From an uncultured Tenacibaculum sp. (lineage in GTDB: Bacteria; Bacteroidota; Bacteroidia; Flavobacteriales; Flavobacteriaceae), in contig CANMCD010000006.1 of the NCBI GenBank assembly GCA_947496185.1, forward strand, positions 168,893 through 232,892: DNA of 64,000 nt. The letters are read 5' to 3'. A program made the translations under genes and the position numbers. The notes beneath the pieces were generated by a model. That model had not been told where the DNA came from and made no database searches. It worked only from the letters and a program-made list of their open reading frames with translations. Of the stretch, positions 8,968 to 18,355 are shown one piece after another (position 1 is the stretch's first letter; each line of letters begins with the position of its first letter).

Positions 8968-10005
8968 ATGAAATACACTACATTACCCCATACTGATATT
9001 AAAGTTTCTAAGATATGCTTAGGAACAATGACTTGGGGAAACCAAAATAATGAGAAAGAAGGCCATGAACAAATGGATTATGCTTTGGATAAAGGAGTTA
9101 ACTTTTTTGACACTGCCGAACTTTATTCTGTGCCTGCCAATGCCGAGACATACGGAGCAACAGAAGAAATTATAGGAACTTGGTTCAAGAAAACAGGAAA
9201 CCGAGATAAGGTAGTGTTAGCGACTAAGATTGCTGGAGCTGGGGATTATACAGCACATATTAGAAAAGATGGATTTAGTAAAAGAGCTATTGTAGAGGCT
9301 GTAGAAGGAAGTTTAAAGCGTTTACAAACGGATTATATTGATTTGTATCAACTACATTGGCCTGAAAGAGGTGTAAACTGTTTTGGTGTTCGCGATTACC
9401 CTTATAAAACAAGCGCTAAAGAAGCAGAGAATCATTTAGAGATTCTTGAGACTTTACATGATTTTGTGAAGCAAGGAAAAATTAAACATATCGGTTTGTC
9501 TAATGAAACACCTTGGGGAACAATGAAGTATTTGCAAGCGTCAGCGCAGCATAATTTACCTAGACCTGTGACGATTCAAAATTCGTATTCATTGATTCAT
9601 CGATCGTATGAATACGGTATGTCTGAAGTTTCTTTACGTGAAGGTATTGGGCTTTTAGCGTATTCACCATTAGCTTTTGGAGTGTTATCGGGCAAGTATG
9701 TAGGAGGAAAAAAGCCAGAAGGTGCACGTGTTACTTTGTTTCCAAATTTTAGCCGTTATTCTTCGGTACAAAGCGAGGCTGCTGTGGTCGCTTATCAAAA
9801 TATTGCCGAGAAGCATGGGTTGTCTTTAACGCAATTGGCGTTGGCTTATGTCAATCAGTTACCTTTTGTAACAAGTAATATTATTGGAGCTACAAAAATG
9901 GAGCAATTGAAGGAGAATATTGAATCTATTAATGTAGTGTTGTCAGAGGATATTTTACAAGAGATTGAACAGGTGCATAATGAAATGCCAAATCCAGCTC
10001 CGTAA
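8968..10005 (+). CDS. Tas-like NADP(H)-dependent aldo/keto reductase
   Basis: 345 residues forming a TIM-barrel aldo/keto reductase. The catalytic tetrad is visible: Asp in FFDTAELYS with its Tyr, Lys in LATKIAG and His in YQLHWPERG. The C-terminal NADPH-binding region is NIIGATKMEQLKENI. The early GTMTWGNQN and the overall length match the Tas/YajO subgroup. These enzymes reduce aldehydes and ketones with NADPH; the physiological substrate is unknown. It lies 46 bases after pgk on the same strand and is followed by a strong hairpin terminator at 10098-10133. Confidence 0.92.
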   Translation: MKYTTLPHTDIKVSKICLGTMTWGNQNNEKEGHEQMDYALDKGVNFFDTAELYSVPANAETYGATEEIIGTWFKKTGNRDKVVLATKIAGAGDYTAHIRKDGFSKRAIVEAVEGSLKRLQTDYIDLYQLHWPERGVNCFGVRDYPYKTSAKEAENHLEILETLHDFVKQGKIKHIGLSNETPWGTMKYLQASAQHNLPRPVTIQNSYSLIHRSYEYGMSEVSLREGIGLLAYSPLAFGVLSGKYVGGKKPEGARVTLFPNFSRYSSVQSEAAVVAYQNIAEKHGLSLTQLALAYVNQLPFVTSNIIGATKMEQLKENIESINVVLSEDILQEIEQVHNEMPNPAP

Positions 10006-10097
10006 AGATTTTTATAAAACAAGGATTATGTATTGAATAGCATTAATAATAATGAACACATTACATAGTTTGGATTAAAGAATATTTATTTGCACAT

Positions 10098-10133
10098 AAT
10101 CGAGGGCAATTATTATAATAATTGTCCTCGATT
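10098..10133. terminator. bidirectional hairpin terminator after the aldo/keto reductase
   Basis: A 16-base inverted repeat (10098-10113 and 10118-10133, one G-T pair) closed by a 4-base loop, followed by a T-rich run on the plus strand. It sits between two convergent units and can serve both. Confidence 0.85.
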
Positions 10134-10160
10134 TTTATTTCTTGAAAACGAATGTGTTTT

Positions 10161-11428
10161 TTAGAAGATAGTATATCCTAAGTTTATGCTAAATGAATTG
10201 AATTGAGAATCAAAGGTGTTTCTATTGATAAGGTCTTGTTTACTTGTGTTATAGCGTAGTTCTAATGTGTATTTATTATAGGTGAATCCAGCTGCAAAAA
10301 CAAGATTGTTTTTTCGGATGAATTCATAAGATTCCCATAAAGAGCCATTGTTTCTTTTTGATTCAAAAGTTGAATTGAACATGAAATCAAAAATATAAGC
10401 GGCACTTAGGTATATTTTTGAGTTGTTGTTTAAAAATAAATTATGTTTGATACCAAGAGGGATTTCGATTGATTTATAGTCAATAATCGTGTGGAGTATT
10501 CCTCCTTGAACATTACTTTGTTCGTGTTGAACAGTTGTTTTATAAGATTGAAACCCTGGGTCTAAAATAACATTCCATTTTTTTCTGTGATATGGAATAA
10601 TATAGGTCAATTCAAAACCAAAACGAACATTGTTTTTAGTGTTGAATTCAGGGAAGTTAATTGATTGAGAAGTATCGTTAATTTTAAAAACATTATTATT
10701 TATTCCAACTTTAAGGGTTAAATCAACAACGTTTTTTGGAGAGTTGATAGCAACGGGGGCGCTATAGTCGCTTTCTTTACATTGGTTGTATTTAATAAAG
10801 AAATGGGTTAGCTTTTTCTTGGGTATAACGGAGCTTTTTAATGTCTCTAAGTAATATGTCTTGACAGTTAAATTCTTTTAAAAGCTGCTGTTTGTATCGC
10901 TCGTTTGTGCCTATATGTTTTTTTTGAAATTGTTTTTGGTTATGATTATTTGTGCCTAAGTAGTGTTTACTTGCAATGTAATTTTTATGAATTAATTGTT
11001 TTATCGTGTCGTTAGAAAATGAATAGAAATACCTGCTTAATGAATTATCATTATAGGAATAAAGATTGGTAGTTCCTTCGAGGACAACTTTTAGAAATAA
11101 GGTTTCGGTATTGAAAAAAGGTTTTCTTTCTTTCGTTAATTTATTGATCAGGTTACTTGACCTGTCAATTTGGACTTTTTTTCTTAAGTATTTACTTATG
11201 CTGTAAATTCCAAATTCTTGAACGTTAAGTATTGTATGGAGTTTTTCTTTGTCCTCAGAAGTTTTTTTGTACCAAAATTTTTTTGGATTGTTTTTAGTAT
11301 CTTATAAGGCATTCTACCCTTTCATTTGAATTTGTAATAAAATAACCTTTTTTAAAGATTTCCTTTTCATTGCTAAAGGAACTGATAGAAATAATTAATA
11401 AACAGCAATTTAATAAAGCTTTTCTCAT
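10161..11428 (-). pseudogene. frameshifted outer-membrane beta-barrel-like protein
   Basis: A remnant of an exported protein of about 420 residues. The start at 11428 gives a clear signal peptide (MRKALLNCCLLIISISSFS). The first frame runs to about 11300 (ERVECLI) and is then lost. The next frame continues with DTKNNPKKFWYKKT to about 10820, with segments YIASKHYLGTNN and IGTNERYKQQLLKEF. A second shift at an A-rich tract (about 10812-10825) restores KKLTHFFIKYNQCKES and the C-terminal barrel, which ends ...FSINLGYTIF. All three pieces read as one continuous protein when rejoined. Proteins of this shape occur in flavobacteria under uninformative names; function unknown. The last 149 codons remain open, but no good ATG precedes them. 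Confidence 0.82.
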
Positions 11429-11568
11429 TGTATGGGGGCTTTTTTTGTTTGAAATAATTAGCGTGAAAAACTAAAAAAATAAATACAATGAGCAAGTTGT
11501 TTATTGTGTAATGATTTGACTGTATGAATGTTGTGTGATATTTGGTAAATATAGCTTGCTGAGAACTG

Positions 11569-12654
11569 TTATTCGTTTTCCTCTTCACTAATTAGTCCTA
11601 GTTTTTTAGCTCTTTGTTCCCAGTTTTTTCTGGCAAAACTTTGTAGGTCTGCTACACTATCGCTTTCATCCATGATTTCGAATCCAAGTAAGGTTTCAAT
11701 AACATCTTCTTGTGTTACCAAGCCACTTACCGAGCCAAATTCATCAACAACAAGGGCAAGGTGTTCGCGTTGTTCGATGAGTGTTTCAAATAAGTTAGGG
11801 ATAGATAAATCTCTTTTAGCAACAATAATATCTCTTTTAAGGCTTTTAAGTTGTTGATTCCCTTTACCATTTATAATGGCAAGTAATAGTTGGTCTTTTA
11901 AGAAATAACCTGTGATGTTATCTGGGTTTTCACCGTAGACAGGAATCCTTGAGAATCGAAGTTCTTTGTTGTTTTCAAAAAAAGATTGAATAGTTTGGTT
12001 TTCGTCTGCTGAGATCAAAACCGTACGAGGCGTCATGATATGTTTTGCTTGAACTTCTTTAAATCCAAGCATGTTGCGTATAACTTTACTTTCACTTTTT
12101 TGGAAAACTCCCTCTTTTTCTGCAATATCTGTCATCGCAGAAAAATCTTCTCTACTTAATACACTTTCTCCATGAGCACCTTTTCCAAAAAGTTTCGTAA
12201 ATAACTGCAATACCCATATGATTCCAGTGTATTTTAGTATAAAAATTAAGGTGTTTAGGGCACGTGTAGAAAATCCAACTAATGATTTCCAGTAAGTAGC
12301 ACCTATGGTTTTTGGAATAATTTCAGAAACTACTAAGATAAGAACCGTCATGATAGCAGAGACAACTCCGACTACATTTAGTCCGAAAAGTTCAAATTTA
12401 TAAGGTAATTGTTCAGCTTGGACTCCTACTAAAATTGCTCCTACAGTATGAGCAATCGTATTTACGGTTAAAATTGCAATTAAGGGCTTGTCAACATCCT
12501 TTTTTAACTCTTCAAGCCCCTTAGCATACGCCTTTCCTTCTTTCTTTTTTACGTTTACAAAAGTAGGCGTTACACTGAGTAAAACAGCTTCTAAAATAGA
12601 GCATAGAAAAGAAAAAAGAATGGATAAGGTAGCATAAATAATTAAAAGAACCAT
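11569..12654 (-). CDS. CNNM/DUF21 membrane protein with CBS pair (putative Mg/Co efflux)
   Basis: 361 residues. The N-terminal DUF21/CNNM transmembrane domain covers about residues 1-180, with helices at about 1-23, 55-75, 85-110 and 130-150. A CBS pair covers about 195-320: VQAKHIMTPRTVLISADE, RIPVYGENPDNITGYFLK, LALVVDEFGSVSGLVTQEDV. The CorC/HlyC C-terminal domain of longer relatives is absent; the protein ends soon after the CBS domains, as some flavobacterial members do. Family members export Mg2+ or other divalent cations and sense nucleotides through the CBS pair. This one is probably an inner membrane transporter or regulator. It is transcribed alone; a hairpin lies behind its start. 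Confidence 0.88.
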   Translation of the reverse strand: MVLLIIYATLSILFSFLCSILEAVLLSVTPTFVNVKKKEGKAYAKGLEELKKDVDKPLIAILTVNTIAHTVGAILVGVQAEQLPYKFELFGLNVVGVVSAIMTVLILVVSEIIPKTIGATYWKSLVGFSTRALNTLIFILKYTGIIWVLQLFTKLFGKGAHGESVLSREDFSAMTDIAEKEGVFQKSESKVIRNMLGFKEVQAKHIMTPRTVLISADENQTIQSFFENNKELRFSRIPVYGENPDNITGYFLKDQLLLAIINGKGNQQLKSLKRDIIVAKRDLSIPNLFETLIEQREHLALVVDEFGSVSGLVTQEDVIETLLGFEIMDESDSVADLQSFARKNWEQRAKKLGLISEEENE

Positions 12655-12683
12655 GTATAAAAATTTTAGCTAAAATAACTAAA

Positions 12684-12709
12684 AAAGACTGTCTTTTCGG
12701 ACAGTCTTT
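12684..12709. terminator. hairpin between the CNNM gene and the ankyrin gene
   Basis: A 10-base perfect stem (12684-12693 with 12700-12709) and a 6-base loop, flanked by A-runs and T-runs, so it can work on either strand. It lies 100 bases downstream of the ankyrin gene stop on the minus strand. Confidence 0.75.
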
Positions 12710-12796
12710 ATGAGAAATATAAATAAATGCTTGGTTATACCAGTTATTACTTTCATCCTATAATGCCTTATACTAGGAATCCAATAATAAATGACA

Positions 12797-13183
12797 TTAC
12801 TTTTTTGCTAAAGCTTTTTTAAGAATTGCTATGCATTCTTTAGCTCTTGATTTTTCAGCATACTGTAAAGCAGTAAGCCCTCTGTTTGATTTTGTTGTTA
12901 AATCTGCTCCTTTTTCTACTAATAGTTCTAATATTTCAGCTCTATTATATCGTGCAGCGTACATTGCAGGAGTCAAACCAATAGATTTTCTGTCTACATT
13001 TGTACCGCTATTGATCAAGTCCTTTACAGCTTTTAAATTACCAACTGAAACCATTTTACAAAAAGTATTTAGTCCTTGGAACTTGCTGATTTTTGTTTGA
13101 GGATTTTCACCAATACTGTTGTTAGCTTGGGTTGTGTTTGTCAGTAATAAAGCGAATAATAAAGTAAGAAAAATGCTCTTCAT
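12797..13183 (-). CDS. exported ankyrin-repeat protein
   Basis: 128 residues from the ATG at 13183, where a signal peptide begins (MKSIFLTLLFALLLTNTTQA). A 10-residue upstream extension is open but would bury this signal. The mature part is three short ankyrin repeats, seen as NLKAVKDLINSGTNVDRKS, LTPAMYAARYNRAEILELLVEKGADL and GLTALQYAEKSRAKECIAIL. Ankyrin repeats bind other proteins, and periplasmic versions are often partners or inhibitors of secreted enzymes, but no partner is adjacent. It is a single gene with a hairpin about 90 bases downstream of its stop. Confidence 0.85.
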   Translation of the reverse strand: MKSIFLTLLFALLLTNTTQANNSIGENPQTKISKFQGLNTFCKMVSVGNLKAVKDLINSGTNVDRKSIGLTPAMYAARYNRAEILELLVEKGADLTTKSNRGLTALQYAEKSRAKECIAILKKALAKK

Positions 13184-13361
13184 AAATAGTATTTTTTGTT
13201 TACAGGTGGGCAAATGTATAGTTTATTTGCTTTCTTTCTGTGGGTTATGTTTGCCTTAACATATATTTAGCTTTTTTAACATAAAATTTTGTGAATAACT
13301 AAATTTTAGCATCTCGTTTTTTTTTAATATATTAACATACAGTATTTTAAATCTTTTTTCC

Positions 13362-14291
13362 ATGAGTAAAAAGACACTGTATGCATTGAGCATATTATTA
13401 GTAATTGCTATTGGATCTATCTTATATTGGTACTTGTGTTGCTGTGTTGAAGAATCGGGTGTAATCACTAAAGAGGAGAAAACAACAGTTGACAGTCCAA
13501 AAGTGTTAGCATCAGATCCACTTTTTGCGTTTCCTTTTAGCATTAAAGACACTTTAGGAGAGATATCTTATACGACTCCCGAAAATTTTGTATTCAAAGA
13601 ATCAGGGTTTCGTGTTTATGATAGTGTTCCTAATGCTGTGGTTAAAGGAATTGGAGTGGTAAAGCAATTTTTAGACACTTCAGAGAACAAAATACTTGAT
13701 ATAATTGGATATTATAAGAGTAGTGAGCAAAATAATTCTTCTTTTCCAAATTTAGGATTGGCGAGGGCACATTCAATTAAAGAATATATGGTTTCGCAAG
13801 GAGTGGCGTCAGAACAATTACATCCAGTAGGCGTTTTGGATGAAAATTTAGCAGTTGATTCAGGGAGGTTGCATGGAATCGTAACTTTTAATGTAACAAC
13901 CATAGCAAAAGAAGTTTCTGATAGAGAAAGGCTCAAGTCGAATTGCGAAGCTATGAAGAAAAACTCTGTTGTTATTTATTTTGAAACTGGAGCTGTGAGT
14001 TTGGATTTTAGCGATAAAGATTTACAAGTACTTAAAAGTTTTTCTACCTGCGTGGAAGAACTAGGTGCTACACTTCAAGTTGTAGGACATACTGATAGCA
14101 CAGGTGACCCAGAGGTTAATCAAAAAATAGGATACGGAAGGGCAAATTTTGTAAAAGAATATTTGGTAAACAACAAAATGGTAACGCAAAATATTGTTGT
14201 AGTTTCTAGAGGACAAAATGAGCCTATTGCAGATAATACTACCCAAGAAGGTAGGGCTAAGAATAGAAGGATCGTAATATCAATTAAATAA
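13362..14291 (+). CDS. OmpA-family protein with N-terminal membrane anchor
   Basis: 309 residues. An N-terminal hydrophobic helix (about 6-26, ending in a run of Cys: YWYLCCCVEES) anchors the protein or acts as an uncleaved signal. The C-terminal OmpA/MotB peptidoglycan-binding domain (about 200-309) carries VVIYFETGAVSLDFS, LQVVGHTDSTGD and the NRRIVISIK end. The middle (about 100-190) is a second, weaker OmpA-like half: IIGYYKSSEQNN and LGLARAHSIKEYMVSQGV. This tandem arrangement is unusual but seen in flavobacteria. It should hold the cell envelope to peptidoglycan. The next gene starts 26 bases downstream and is probably cotranscribed. Confidence 0.85.
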   Translation: MSKKTLYALSILLVIAIGSILYWYLCCCVEESGVITKEEKTTVDSPKVLASDPLFAFPFSIKDTLGEISYTTPENFVFKESGFRVYDSVPNAVVKGIGVVKQFLDTSENKILDIIGYYKSSEQNNSSFPNLGLARAHSIKEYMVSQGVASEQLHPVGVLDENLAVDSGRLHGIVTFNVTTIAKEVSDRERLKSNCEAMKKNSVVIYFETGAVSLDFSDKDLQVLKSFSTCVEELGATLQVVGHTDSTGDPEVNQKIGYGRANFVKEYLVNNKMVTQNIVVVSRGQNEPIADNTTQEGRAKNRRIVISIK

Positions 14292-14317
14292 GTAAAAAAA
14301 TTTTAAAAAGTACATAA

Positions 14318-14938
14318 ATGAGTTTATTAGCAATCAGTATACCATGTTGGTTAATCCCTCTGTTAGTTGGGCTTATCTGCGCTGTCTTGGGGTACCTTAT
14401 AGGAGGTTTGTCAAGAAGAATGAATGGCGCTGTAAATGATTTAGAAGATAAGGTGGCTAAACTCGAAACAGGTTTGAAATCTTGTTCAAGGCAAAAGGCT
14501 TCTTTACAAGCTGAGTTGGATGCACACAAAAGATCAAAAGATAATGAGGAGTCTAAGATAAGGCTTTCAAGTACTGAGGTAGGTACTAGTGCTGCTTTAG
14601 TAGGAAAAACGTCTGAAGAGTCTGTAACTAAAGAAATATTATTTGATGCAGCAGCAGCTAAAGCTATTTTTGGTAAAAAAATAAAGGAAGATGACTTGAA
14701 AATTGTCGAAGGAATAGGACCTAAAATCGAAGAGTTATTTCATTTTGCTGGTGTTACTACGTGGAAAGCATTGTCTGAAACTTCAATAGAAAAATGCGAA
14801 GAAATACTAAAAGCAGGAGGGGAAAGGTTTCGATTACACAAACCTGATACTTGGCCTGATCAAGCCCGTTTGGCTTTTGAAGGGAAATGGCAAGAGTTGG
14901 CTAATTGGCAAGATAAATTAAATGGAGGAAAGATATAG
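14318..14938 (+). CDS. membrane-anchored coiled-coil protein with C-terminal helix-hairpin-helix
   Basis: 206 residues. One transmembrane segment at about 10-28 (WLIPLLVGLICAVLGYLIGG) is followed by a coiled coil (about 35-75), a linker, and a helix-hairpin-helix module at about 123-170: DLKIVEGIGPKIEELFHFAGV and then TTWKALSETSIEKCEEILKAGG. The GIGPKIE loop is the classic DNA/nucleotide-contacting HhH turn, like that found in Rho/RuvA-type and ribosomal-adjacent proteins. Such HhH domains tethered to the membrane recur beside OmpA-type genes in Bacteroidota. What they bind is not known to me. It is cotranscribed with the OmpA gene and followed by a terminator. Confidence 0.72.
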   Translation: MSLLAISIPCWLIPLLVGLICAVLGYLIGGLSRRMNGAVNDLEDKVAKLETGLKSCSRQKASLQAELDAHKRSKDNEESKIRLSSTEVGTSAALVGKTSEESVTKEILFDAAAAKAIFGKKIKEDDLKIVEGIGPKIEELFHFAGVTTWKALSETSIEKCEEILKAGGERFRLHKPDTWPDQARLAFEGKWQELANWQDKLNGGKI

Positions 14939-14970
14939 ATTGATATAAAGTACTATAAATACTACGAAAG

Positions 14971-15007
14971 GAAGTGTCACTGAATAAGTGATGCTTCTTT
15001 TTTTGTT
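14971..15007 (+). terminator. rho-independent terminator after the OmpA/HhH pair
   Basis: An 11-base stem (14971-14981 with 14987-14997, two G-U pairs) followed by a run of Ts. Confidence 0.75.
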
Positions 15008-15033
15008 GATATTAAAACGTATTGCTACCTTTG
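15002..15033 (+). promoter_or_regulatory. Bacteroidota-type promoter upstream of the GH92 gene
   Basis: TTTG at 15002-15005, a 20-base spacer and TACCTTTG at 15026-15033 match the TTTG-N17-23-TAnnTTTG consensus very well. The site is 130 bases before the GH92 start and overlaps the upstream terminator's T-run. Confidence 0.6.
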
Positions 15034-15163
15034 GGCAAGATGCCCCTTGTGATGAATTCAGACTAATGTTGCTTTTCAGTAGAATGAAAAGAAGGCAGTC
15101 AAAAGAATTCAAATGTATTTTTTAGGGTAAAAAATGTCCTACTAACCTATTTTTATTTTAAAA

Positions 15164-17500
15164 ATGAAAAAAACATCCTTATTCTTCTTATGTGTAACGA
15201 TTTTACACCTTTTTTGTATTAGTTGTAAATCTAAAGATCCGTCACCCAAAGCGAACAAGCAAACGGTAAAAACTATTGCTAAAGATTATACAAAATATGT
15301 AAATCCGCTTATTGGAACAAGTAAAATGGGGCATGTATTCCCAGGAGCAACTGCTCCATTTGGAATGGTGCAATTAAGTCCTCAAACAAATTTTGAGGTA
15401 ATGTTTCGTGAGGATGGAAGTTACAATAAAGAAACCTACGAATACTGTGCAGGTTATCAGCATAAAGATTCGACAATTATTGGTTTTGCACATACCAATT
15501 TTAGTGGAACAGGGCATTCCGATTTAGGTGATTTTTTAGTCATGCCTACTACGGGTAAATTGGTGTTAGATCCCTTAAAAACGAAAGAAGGAGCCAAAGG
15601 TTTTTATTCAACGTTTCATCATAAAGCAGAGAAAGCTTCCCCAGGGTATTATAGTGTTGATTTAGAGAGTTACAATATTAAAGCAGAATTGACAGCAAGT
15701 GAACGAGTTGGTTTTCATCAGTATACTTTTCCGAAATCGGACAATGCGCATGTTATCTTAGATATGGTATATAATGTATACCACCATGATAATAAAAATG
15801 TGTGGACGTTTATTCGCGTAGAAAATGACTCGCTAGTTACTGGATATAGGCAAACCAAGGGGTGGGCACGAACTAAAAAAGTCTTTTTTGCAATGGCGTT
15901 TTCAAAACCTTTTAAAAGTTACGGCCATAAGAAATATAACAAAGAGACGTATGATGGTTTTTACAGACGATTTAATCAACAAGAAAATTTTCCTGAAATG
16001 GCAGGAAAAGATATTAGAGCTTATTTTAATTTCGATACGAAAGAAGGAGAGAAAATAAAAGTAAAATTTGCGTTATCTCCTGTAAGTTCAGCAGGTGCTT
16101 TGAGAAATTTAAAGGCAGAAATACCGCATTGGAATTTTTCTCAAGTACAAGAAAATACCAAAGCTAAATGGAATAAGGAATTGGAAAAAGTAGCTGTCGA
16201 AACATTGACGGAAAATGATAAAACTACTTTTTATACAGCGCTTTATCATACTTGTTTGTCGCCAATTATTTACGAAGATGTAGATGGGAAATACAGAGGG
16301 TTGGATCAAAATATACATGCCTCAGAAGGTTTTGCAAATTATACTATTTTTTCACTATGGGATACATATAGAGCATTGCATCCATTATACAATATCTTAC
16401 AGCCCAAAAGGAACAATGACATGATTAAATCAATGTTAGCACATCATGATCAGAGTGTTCACAAAATGTTGCCTATTTGGAGTCATTATGCAAATGAGAA
16501 CTGGTGTATGATTGGTTACCATGCAACTTCGGTGATAGCGGATGCTTTAGTAAAAAATGTAGGAGATTTTAATGTAAAAAGAGCCCTGATAGCTTCCACT
16601 AATACAGCTACAGTAAGCTATTTTGATGGGCTTGGAGATTATATGAAGTATCAATATGTTCCTGATGATAAAAGTCATTCTTCGGTGTCAAAAACATTGG
16701 AATATGCTTATAACGATTGGTGTATTGCACAAATAGCAGATAAAGTTGGAGATGAAACGGTTAAAAAAGAATACCTACAAAGGTCAGCCTATTATAAAAA
16801 TGTCTACGATCCAAGTATTGGGTTTATGCGACCAAAATTGGCAAATGGCGTTTTTAGAAAAGACTTTGACCCTATGGATACCCACGGACAAGGTTTTATT
16901 GAAGGAAATGCATGGAATTATGGACTTTACGTGCCGCAAGACGTAGCTAAAATGGTCGAAATGATGGGGGGTAAAGAAAAATTTAGTCAGCAATTGGATG
17001 AATTGTTTACAACTGAGATAGCCGATAAGTATATCGCAAAACATGAAGACATTACCCGAGACGGAATTATAGGAAATTACGTGCATGGTAACGAGCCAGG
17101 ACACCATATTCCTTATTTATATAATTGGACAGGGCACCCTAAAAAAACGCAACAACGTGTAAGAATGATTATGGATACGATGTATGCCGATACGGTAGAA
17201 GGATTGTGTGGTAATGATGATGCGGGACAAATGAGTGCTTGGTATATTTTTAGTAGTTTAGGATTTTACCCTGTTACTCCGGGGTCTCCTTATTATGCTA
17301 TAGGAAGTCCAAAGGTGAAAAAGGCTACCATTCATTTAGAGAATGGGAAAATTTTGACTGTTGTAGCTAATAATCAAAGTAAAGATCATATTTATGTAAA
17401 AAGCATTACTGTTAATGGTAAAAAGTTAAACGGGTGGTTGCTTTCTCATAAAGATATTGCAAATGGAGGAGAAATTGTTTTTGAAATGAGTAAAGAATAA
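15164..17500 (+). CDS. GH92-family glycoside hydrolase lipoprotein (alpha-mannosidase-like)
   Basis: 778 residues. The lipoprotein signal peptide ends in the lipobox CISCKSK (Cys near residue 21), so the enzyme is membrane-tethered. The GH92 fold shows YVNPLIGTSKMGHVFPG, GATAPFGMVQLSP, GFAHTNFSGTGHSDLGD, LWDTYRALHPLYN and, near the end, GNDDAGQMSAWYIFSS with the catalytic acidic pair. GH92 enzymes are calcium-dependent exo-alpha-mannosidases that trim alpha-1,2-, 1,3- or 1,4-linked mannose from glycans or mannans. No SusC/D pair is adjacent, so this is not an obvious polysaccharide utilisation locus. The cyclase-family gene begins 28 bases after it. Confidence 0.93.
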   Translation: MKKTSLFFLCVTILHLFCISCKSKDPSPKANKQTVKTIAKDYTKYVNPLIGTSKMGHVFPGATAPFGMVQLSPQTNFEVMFREDGSYNKETYEYCAGYQHKDSTIIGFAHTNFSGTGHSDLGDFLVMPTTGKLVLDPLKTKEGAKGFYSTFHHKAEKASPGYYSVDLESYNIKAELTASERVGFHQYTFPKSDNAHVILDMVYNVYHHDNKNVWTFIRVENDSLVTGYRQTKGWARTKKVFFAMAFSKPFKSYGHKKYNKETYDGFYRRFNQQENFPEMAGKDIRAYFNFDTKEGEKIKVKFALSPVSSAGALRNLKAEIPHWNFSQVQENTKAKWNKELEKVAVETLTENDKTTFYTALYHTCLSPIIYEDVDGKYRGLDQNIHASEGFANYTIFSLWDTYRALHPLYNILQPKRNNDMIKSMLAHHDQSVHKMLPIWSHYANENWCMIGYHATSVIADALVKNVGDFNVKRALIASTNTATVSYFDGLGDYMKYQYVPDDKSHSSVSKTLEYAYNDWCIAQIADKVGDETVKKEYLQRSAYYKNVYDPSIGFMRPKLANGVFRKDFDPMDTHGQGFIEGNAWNYGLYVPQDVAKMVEMMGGKEKFSQQLDELFTTEIADKYIAKHEDITRDGIIGNYVHGNEPGHHIPYLYNWTGHPKKTQQRVRMIMDTMYADTVEGLCGNDDAGQMSAWYIFSSLGFYPVTPGSPYYAIGSPKVKKATIHLENGKILTVVANNQSKDHIYVKSITVNGKKLNGWLLSHKDIANGGEIVFEMSKE

Positions 17501-17527
17501 TGTTGTCAAGATAAAAAACTAACTTCA

Positions 17528-18289
17528 ATGAAAATTATAGACTTATCTAAGCCAATTCAGTATAACAAGGAGGATCCTTGGTTTATGAAGGTGAAAATTA
17601 AACACAAGCCTCATCGAAAAGCGAAATGGTTAATTCGGGCTTTAGGGTTGCCGTTTAAATTGTTTCCCAAAGATTTTACAGGTTGGGCAGATGATACAAT
17701 CAAGCAAATGGGGGTGCATGCGACCACCCATATTGATGCTCCTTGGCATTATTCACCGACGACCAATGGTGAAAGATCTAAAACTATTGATGAGGTGCCT
17801 TTAGAGTGGTGTTTTGGGGAAGGTATTGTTATTGATATGAAGCACAAAGTTGATTTTGATCCTATAACGGTTAGTGATATTCAAGGTTTTTTGAAAGAAA
17901 ATCAACTAGAAATTCGCCCCAAAATGATTGTTTTGATAAAAACAGGAAGAGATAAGTTTAACGGGCAGAAAGATTTTCATAAAAAAGGAACAGGTATGAG
18001 TGCCGAAGCAACTGAATGGTTAATAAATCAAGGAGTTAAGGTGATGGGTATTGACTCTTGGGGTTGGGATATTCCACTTCCGTATATGATCGAAAAAGCC
18101 AAAAAAACAAAAGATGCTGCATTGTTTTGGGAGGCACATTTGGTAGGAAAAAATAAAGAGTATTGTCACATGGAGCAATTGGTAAACCTAGATGCTTTAC
18201 CATATACAGGGTTTAAAATTGCTGTATTTCCACTTAAGATTGTTGGTGCTTCAGCAGCGCCTGCTAGGGTGGTGGCAATGTTGGATTAA
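17528..18289 (+). CDS. cyclase-family metal hydrolase (kynurenine formamidase-like)
   Basis: 253 residues. The metal-binding signature H-x-T-T-H-x-D-x-P-x-H is present as HATTHIDAPWHY (residues 57-68), and a second set of family residues as MGIDSWGWDIP and FWEAHLVGK. The fold belongs to the cyclase/KynB family, which hydrolyses N-formylkynurenine, isatin or polyketide-type amides using Mn2+ or Zn2+. The substrate is unknown; no kynurenine pathway gene is in the window. It probably shares a transcript with the GH92 gene and ends at a hairpin terminator. Confidence 0.87.
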   Translation: MKIIDLSKPIQYNKEDPWFMKVKIKHKPHRKAKWLIRALGLPFKLFPKDFTGWADDTIKQMGVHATTHIDAPWHYSPTTNGERSKTIDEVPLEWCFGEGIVIDMKHKVDFDPITVSDIQGFLKENQLEIRPKMIVLIKTGRDKFNGQKDFHKKGTGMSAEATEWLINQGVKVMGIDSWGWDIPLPYMIEKAKKTKDAALFWEAHLVGKNKEYCHMEQLVNLDALPYTGFKIAVFPLKIVGASAAPARVVAMLD

Positions 18290-18321
18290 TGTATATCCAT
18301 GCACACTTGTAATATAAATGG

Positions 18322-18355
18322 AAAGTAACGTATAGATTTAGTTATACGTTACTTT
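18322..18355. terminator. hairpin terminator of the cyclase gene, overlapping the convergent gene's 3' end
   Basis: A perfect 13-base stem (18322-18334 with 18343-18355) and an 8-base loop, with Ts behind it. The right arm lies inside the last codons of the minus-strand gene that stops at 18338. Confidence 0.82.

Noticed and set aside
13256-13552. A 98-codon frame opposite the start of the OmpA gene
   Set aside because: It overlaps the OmpA signal region on the other strand and has no domain or signal peptide.
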